From an uncultured Candidatus Saccharibacteria bacterium (GTDB lineage: Bacteria > Patescibacteriota > Saccharimonadia > Saccharimonadales > Saccharimonadaceae), in the NCBI GenBank assembly GCA_937935245.1, contig CALGXX010000018.1, forward strand, positions 27,471 to 91,470: 64,000 nucleotides of DNA, in the 5' to 3' direction. The notes below the pieces were generated by a model. The model did no database searches, was not told the origin of the DNA, and saw nothing but the letters and a program-made list of their open reading frames with translations. The position numbers were made by a program, and so were the translations under genes. Below are positions 61,544 through 64,000 of this stretch, piece by piece. Each line of letters begins with the position of its first letter. Position 1 is the stretch's first letter.

Positions 61544-63004
61544 ATGAAAAAGCAAAAAGTTACCGATATATTCCTTTACCGATGGCGCTACGTTTTCGGC
61601 TATACGTTGCTGGCGCTGTTGTATGTAGGGGCTATTATAATTTCTGCGTTACACGTGCCAGGGGGTTTGTCGCAAGCAGAAATCGACATGGTCAATACGA
61701 CAAATCACTTGAATTTTAGCGTCGAGGGAATCGCCGTTACAAATCTGCCATTTCACCTTCTTCAATTGCTATTCTTCAATCTATTCGGCGTCAGTTTATT
61801 AACAATTAAAGCGCCCGCCGTAATCCTTTCAATCGCCAGCTCCGTCGCCATTTTCTTCCTCTTAAAACGCTGGTTTAAGCCGTCCACAACGATCCTATCG
61901 CTATTAATCATGGCAACGACTGGACAATTCTTATTCATCGGTCAAAGCGCAACTGTTGGCATTTTATACATCTTTTACACCGCGCTAACTTTGCTTTTTG
62001 CTACATTGATTCTCCAGAAAGCCCAGAACGCCTCCATTTGGCGAATCAGCTTAGCCATCACCACGGCACTCAGCCTCTTCACTCCGTATTTTTGGTATAT
62101 CAATCTGGGACTTCTAATCATCGCCCTCCTGCATCCACACCCACGCTATTTCCTCATCTCTCGAAAACACCGTAAGTCTTGGATTGTGCCGTCCGCCATT
62201 TTATTCGCGATTGGTTGTGCGATTAGTTTTCTTTGCTATAAATCCCACGCGCTATTTTATAGCCTCATCGGCATCAACAGCCTAAGTTTTGACATCGTTG
62301 CAAACCTCAGGACTTTATATTACACATACATCCGCATTTTCCCATCAGTCGTAGGGAACCAAATCACGCCAATTATGGACGTTAACGCAATGTTGTTGAT
62401 CGGACTAGGACTGTTCCGCAGCTTCCAAAAAATCTCCAGCGCTCGCTCGTTTATGATTTGGTCGTGGCTAATCTTAGCGTTGGCGCTACTCATCTTCCAG
62501 CCAAGCCTCACCCCGATAATCATCATCCCACTATTCATTCTCTTGGCGGTCGGATTAGAATCCCTAATGAACATGTGGTACGGACTTTTCCCGCGCAACC
62601 CATACGCTCGCGGCACAGGACTAGTTCTTATATCAATGTTAATCATCGTTATGGTGGTGGGTGGCAGCTTCCGCTATATTGACGGTTATCGCTATTTTCC
62701 AGAAGCAGCTTCACGCTTCAATAAAGACTTGTCTCTACTCCGTAAGAATACTGCGCCGACCGATTCATTCTCATTATTGGTCAGTAAAGAAGAATCACCT
62801 ATTTACGAAGCGCTTAAAAAGCACAACTATCACCAGATATCAATTATCCACACAGCGCCAGCAAACGTCGGACAAACTTTATACGTTAGCCACAGCGTAA
62901 AGTCTCAAATTCCGCAGGCTTACTCTGGGCACTTGTCGTCAGTAATTGTCAATGACCATAAAGACGGCGACCGATTCTACATCTACACATCCGACCGCAA
63001 ATAG
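61544..63004 (+). CDS. Polytopic membrane protein, GT-C glycosyltransferase-like
   Basis: A 486-residue protein with about eleven membrane segments and a soluble C-terminal domain of about 100 residues. The early loop with acidic residue (GGLSQAEIDM) and the overall layout recall GT39/GT-C transferases that use lipid-linked sugars, but no diagnostic motif is certain. Confidence 0.55.
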   Translation: MKKQKVTDIFLYRWRYVFGYTLLALLYVGAIIISALHVPGGLSQAEIDMVNTTNHLNFSVEGIAVTNLPFHLLQLLFFNLFGVSLLTIKAPAVILSIASSVAIFFLLKRWFKPSTTILSLLIMATTGQFLFIGQSATVGILYIFYTALTLLFATLILQKAQNASIWRISLAITTALSLFTPYFWYINLGLLIIALLHPHPRYFLISRKHRKSWIVPSAILFAIGCAISFLCYKSHALFYSLIGINSLSFDIVANLRTLYYTYIRIFPSVVGNQITPIMDVNAMLLIGLGLFRSFQKISSARSFMIWSWLILALALLIFQPSLTPIIIIPLFILLAVGLESLMNMWYGLFPRNPYARGTGLVLISMLIIVMVVGGSFRYIDGYRYFPEAASRFNKDLSLLRKNTAPTDSFSLLVSKEESPIYEALKKHNYHQISIIHTAPANVGQTLYVSHSVKSQIPQAYSGHLSSVIVNDHKDGDRFYIYTSDRK

Positions 63005-63006
63005 GG

Positions 63007-63012
63007 TATAAT
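63007..63012 (+). promoter_or_regulatory. -10 element of ebfC-recR
   Basis: TATAAT 24 nt before ebfC, which has AAGGAGG at 5 nt. Confidence 0.5.
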
Positions 63013-63036
63013 TGTAAGTGTTAAATAAGGAGGAAT

Positions 63037-63327
63037 ATGGCGTTTGATCAGGTAAAAATGCTGCAACAATTACGCAAAGCACAGAAACAATTAGGCAAAG
63101 AAATCATCGAAGTTGAGGCTGGCGATGGCGCTGTGATCGTACAAATCACTGGCGAGTTAAAGATTAAGTCTGTAAAAATTGACCCAGAAATGGTTGACTT
63201 GGAGAATATCGAAGAGTTGGAACACTGGATCGAAATCGCAGTTCGCGACGGTATGACAAAGGCTCAGGAGGTCGCTGCTGAAACTATGAAGCCATTGATG
63301 GGCGGCTTGGGCAACTTGCCATTCTAA
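63037..63327 (+). CDS. ebfC: YbaB/EbfC nucleoid-associated protein
   Basis: Small DNA-binding protein, 96 residues: KMLQQLRKAQKQLGKEI helix, then VQITGELKIKSVKIDPEMVD, and a GGLGNLPF end. Pairing with recR is the common arrangement. Confidence 0.92.
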   Translation: MAFDQVKMLQQLRKAQKQLGKEIIEVEAGDGAVIVQITGELKIKSVKIDPEMVDLENIEELEHWIEIAVRDGMTKAQEVAAETMKPLMGGLGNLPF

Positions 63328-63331
63328 AGTC

Positions 63332-63949
63332 ATGTCAATCGACATTTTACCAAAAGCTCTAACTGCTTTAATTGATGATTTTGGTAATCTACCTGGAGTT
63401 GGACCGCGTACGGCTGAAAGATATGCCTACGCGGTTTTACGCCGCAACCCCAAATCCGCAAAGCAATTAGCGCATTCACTAGATCAATTGCACGACCGAG
63501 TAAAAACCTGCCCGAAGACGTTTGCGTTGATCGACTCAGATGACGACGTGTCGCCTTTATACGCAGATTCGAACAGGAATAAAAAAGTCGTTTGCGTAGT
63601 CGAGGAGCCGCTAGATATCGTTGCTATAGAAAGAACAGGGCAGTTCCTGGGCACATACCATGTACTGGGCGGCGTTATTTCACCAATTGACAACATTGGG
63701 CCAGAGCAATTGCATATCCCAGAACTAATTGAGCGTATAAAAACCGACGACGTTCAGGAGATTATTATCGCCACGAACGCTTCAGTTGAGGGCGAGTCGA
63801 CCGCGCTATTCTTACAGCGCTACATCCAAGAAGCTGGATTGAATACGACTATCACACGCTTAGCTAGAGGTATTCCAGTCGGCGTTGACCTTGAGTACGC
63901 AGACCAAATCACGCTGACTCACGCGCTGGAAGGTCGAAAACAGTTATAG
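63332..63949 (+). CDS. recR: Recombination mediator RecR, zinc finger lost
   Basis: RecR loads RecA at gaps with RecO/RecF. 205 residues: helix-hairpin-helix LPGVGPRTAERYA, then the region that normally holds four zinc Cys, of which only one remains (TCPKTFALIDSDDD, ADSNRNKK), and a complete Toprim domain (VVCVVEEPLDIVAIERTG, TNASVEGESTALFL). Confidence 0.93.
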   Translation: MSIDILPKALTALIDDFGNLPGVGPRTAERYAYAVLRRNPKSAKQLAHSLDQLHDRVKTCPKTFALIDSDDDVSPLYADSNRNKKVVCVVEEPLDIVAIERTGQFLGTYHVLGGVISPIDNIGPEQLHIPELIERIKTDDVQEIIIATNASVEGESTALFLQRYIQEAGLNTTITRLARGIPVGVDLEYADQITLTHALEGRKQL

Positions 63950-63971
63950 ACTCAACAGCTTCATCGCCAAT

Positions 63972-64000
63972 AAAAATACCCGCCATATCGGCGGGGATTT
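63972..64000 (+). terminator. Intrinsic terminator at the window end
   Basis: CCCGCC/GGCGGG hairpin with T run starting; the window cuts it off. Confidence 0.7.

Overview
This window looks like part of the chromosome of a reduced Patescibacteria/CPR genome, most probably Candidatus Saccharibacteria (TM7). That is an inference. It rests on the dense S10-spc-alpha ribosomal gene block with no rpmD (uL30) between rpsE and rplO, many short co-directional genes, the standard genetic code (UGA is an ordinary stop here), and numerous small proteins without recognisable relatives.

Layout. 1-8.7 kb: the end of fusA (EF-G), an HD hydrolase plus ThrE-type exporter, two unrecognised accessory genes with long structured leaders and very large stem-loops, glycogen branching enzyme (glgB) and tgt. 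8.8-12.3 kb: tuf, a lipoprotein, L-lactate dehydrogenase and rpsJ. 12.3-33.6 kb: the S10, spc and alpha ribosomal operons with secY, infA, rpmJ (too short to be found by a length cut-off) and rpoA. This block is broken twice: by two small genes between rpsJ and rplC, and by about 5.2 kb of accessory and decaying genes between rpsH and rplF. 33.6-40.4 kb: nucleotide-hygiene, CYTH and GrpB genes, trpS, an RluA-type pseudouridine synthase, holB and a TPR protein. 40.4-44.1 kb: three tRNAs, a phage-like pseudogene and a transglutaminase-like protein with a small partner. 44.3-51.8 kb: rpmG, GH57 and GT4 glycogen/starch genes, tRNA-Trp, a P-loop kinase, a YgjP peptidase, an orphan histidine kinase, secE-nusG-rplK and a Sua5/YrdC enzyme. 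51.9-56.2 kb: eno, rplA, and rplJ-rplL behind an L10 leader with an overlapping terminator. 56.4-64 kb: small and unknown genes, dnaX-dnaB, a polytopic membrane protein, and ebfC-recR.

How the genes work together. Most of the window is translation (ribosomal proteins, EF-G, EF-Tu, IF1, TrpS, tRNAs, Tgt, Sua5, RluA), protein export (SecY, SecE) and replication/repair (DnaX, HolB, DnaB, RecR, EbfC). A small carbon-storage set (GlgB, GT4 synthase-like, GH57) sits with enolase and lactate dehydrogenase, which fits a fermentative epibiont. Several house-cleaning enzymes (two HAM1/ITPase-type, two Nudix, a SMUG2-like uracil-DNA glycosylase) are scattered through the accessory parts.

Main points for a second look: (i) a 69-bp direct repeat made of the rpsH 3' end plus its terminator flanks an A+T-rich two-gene cassette inserted in the spc operon, and a second, 57-bp repeat of the same logic flanks grpB; (ii) about fifteen genes have a -10 hexamer 6-9 nt before the start codon, so they are probably leaderless; (iii) EF-G has lost the canonical G4 and G5 guanine-recognition motifs; (iv) structural zinc ribbons are missing from DnaX, RecR, S14, L36, L33 and S4; (v) two accessory genes share one promoter type, structured leaders and giant hairpins; (vi) a transglutaminase-like protein with a small co-transcribed partner could be an effector-type pair.
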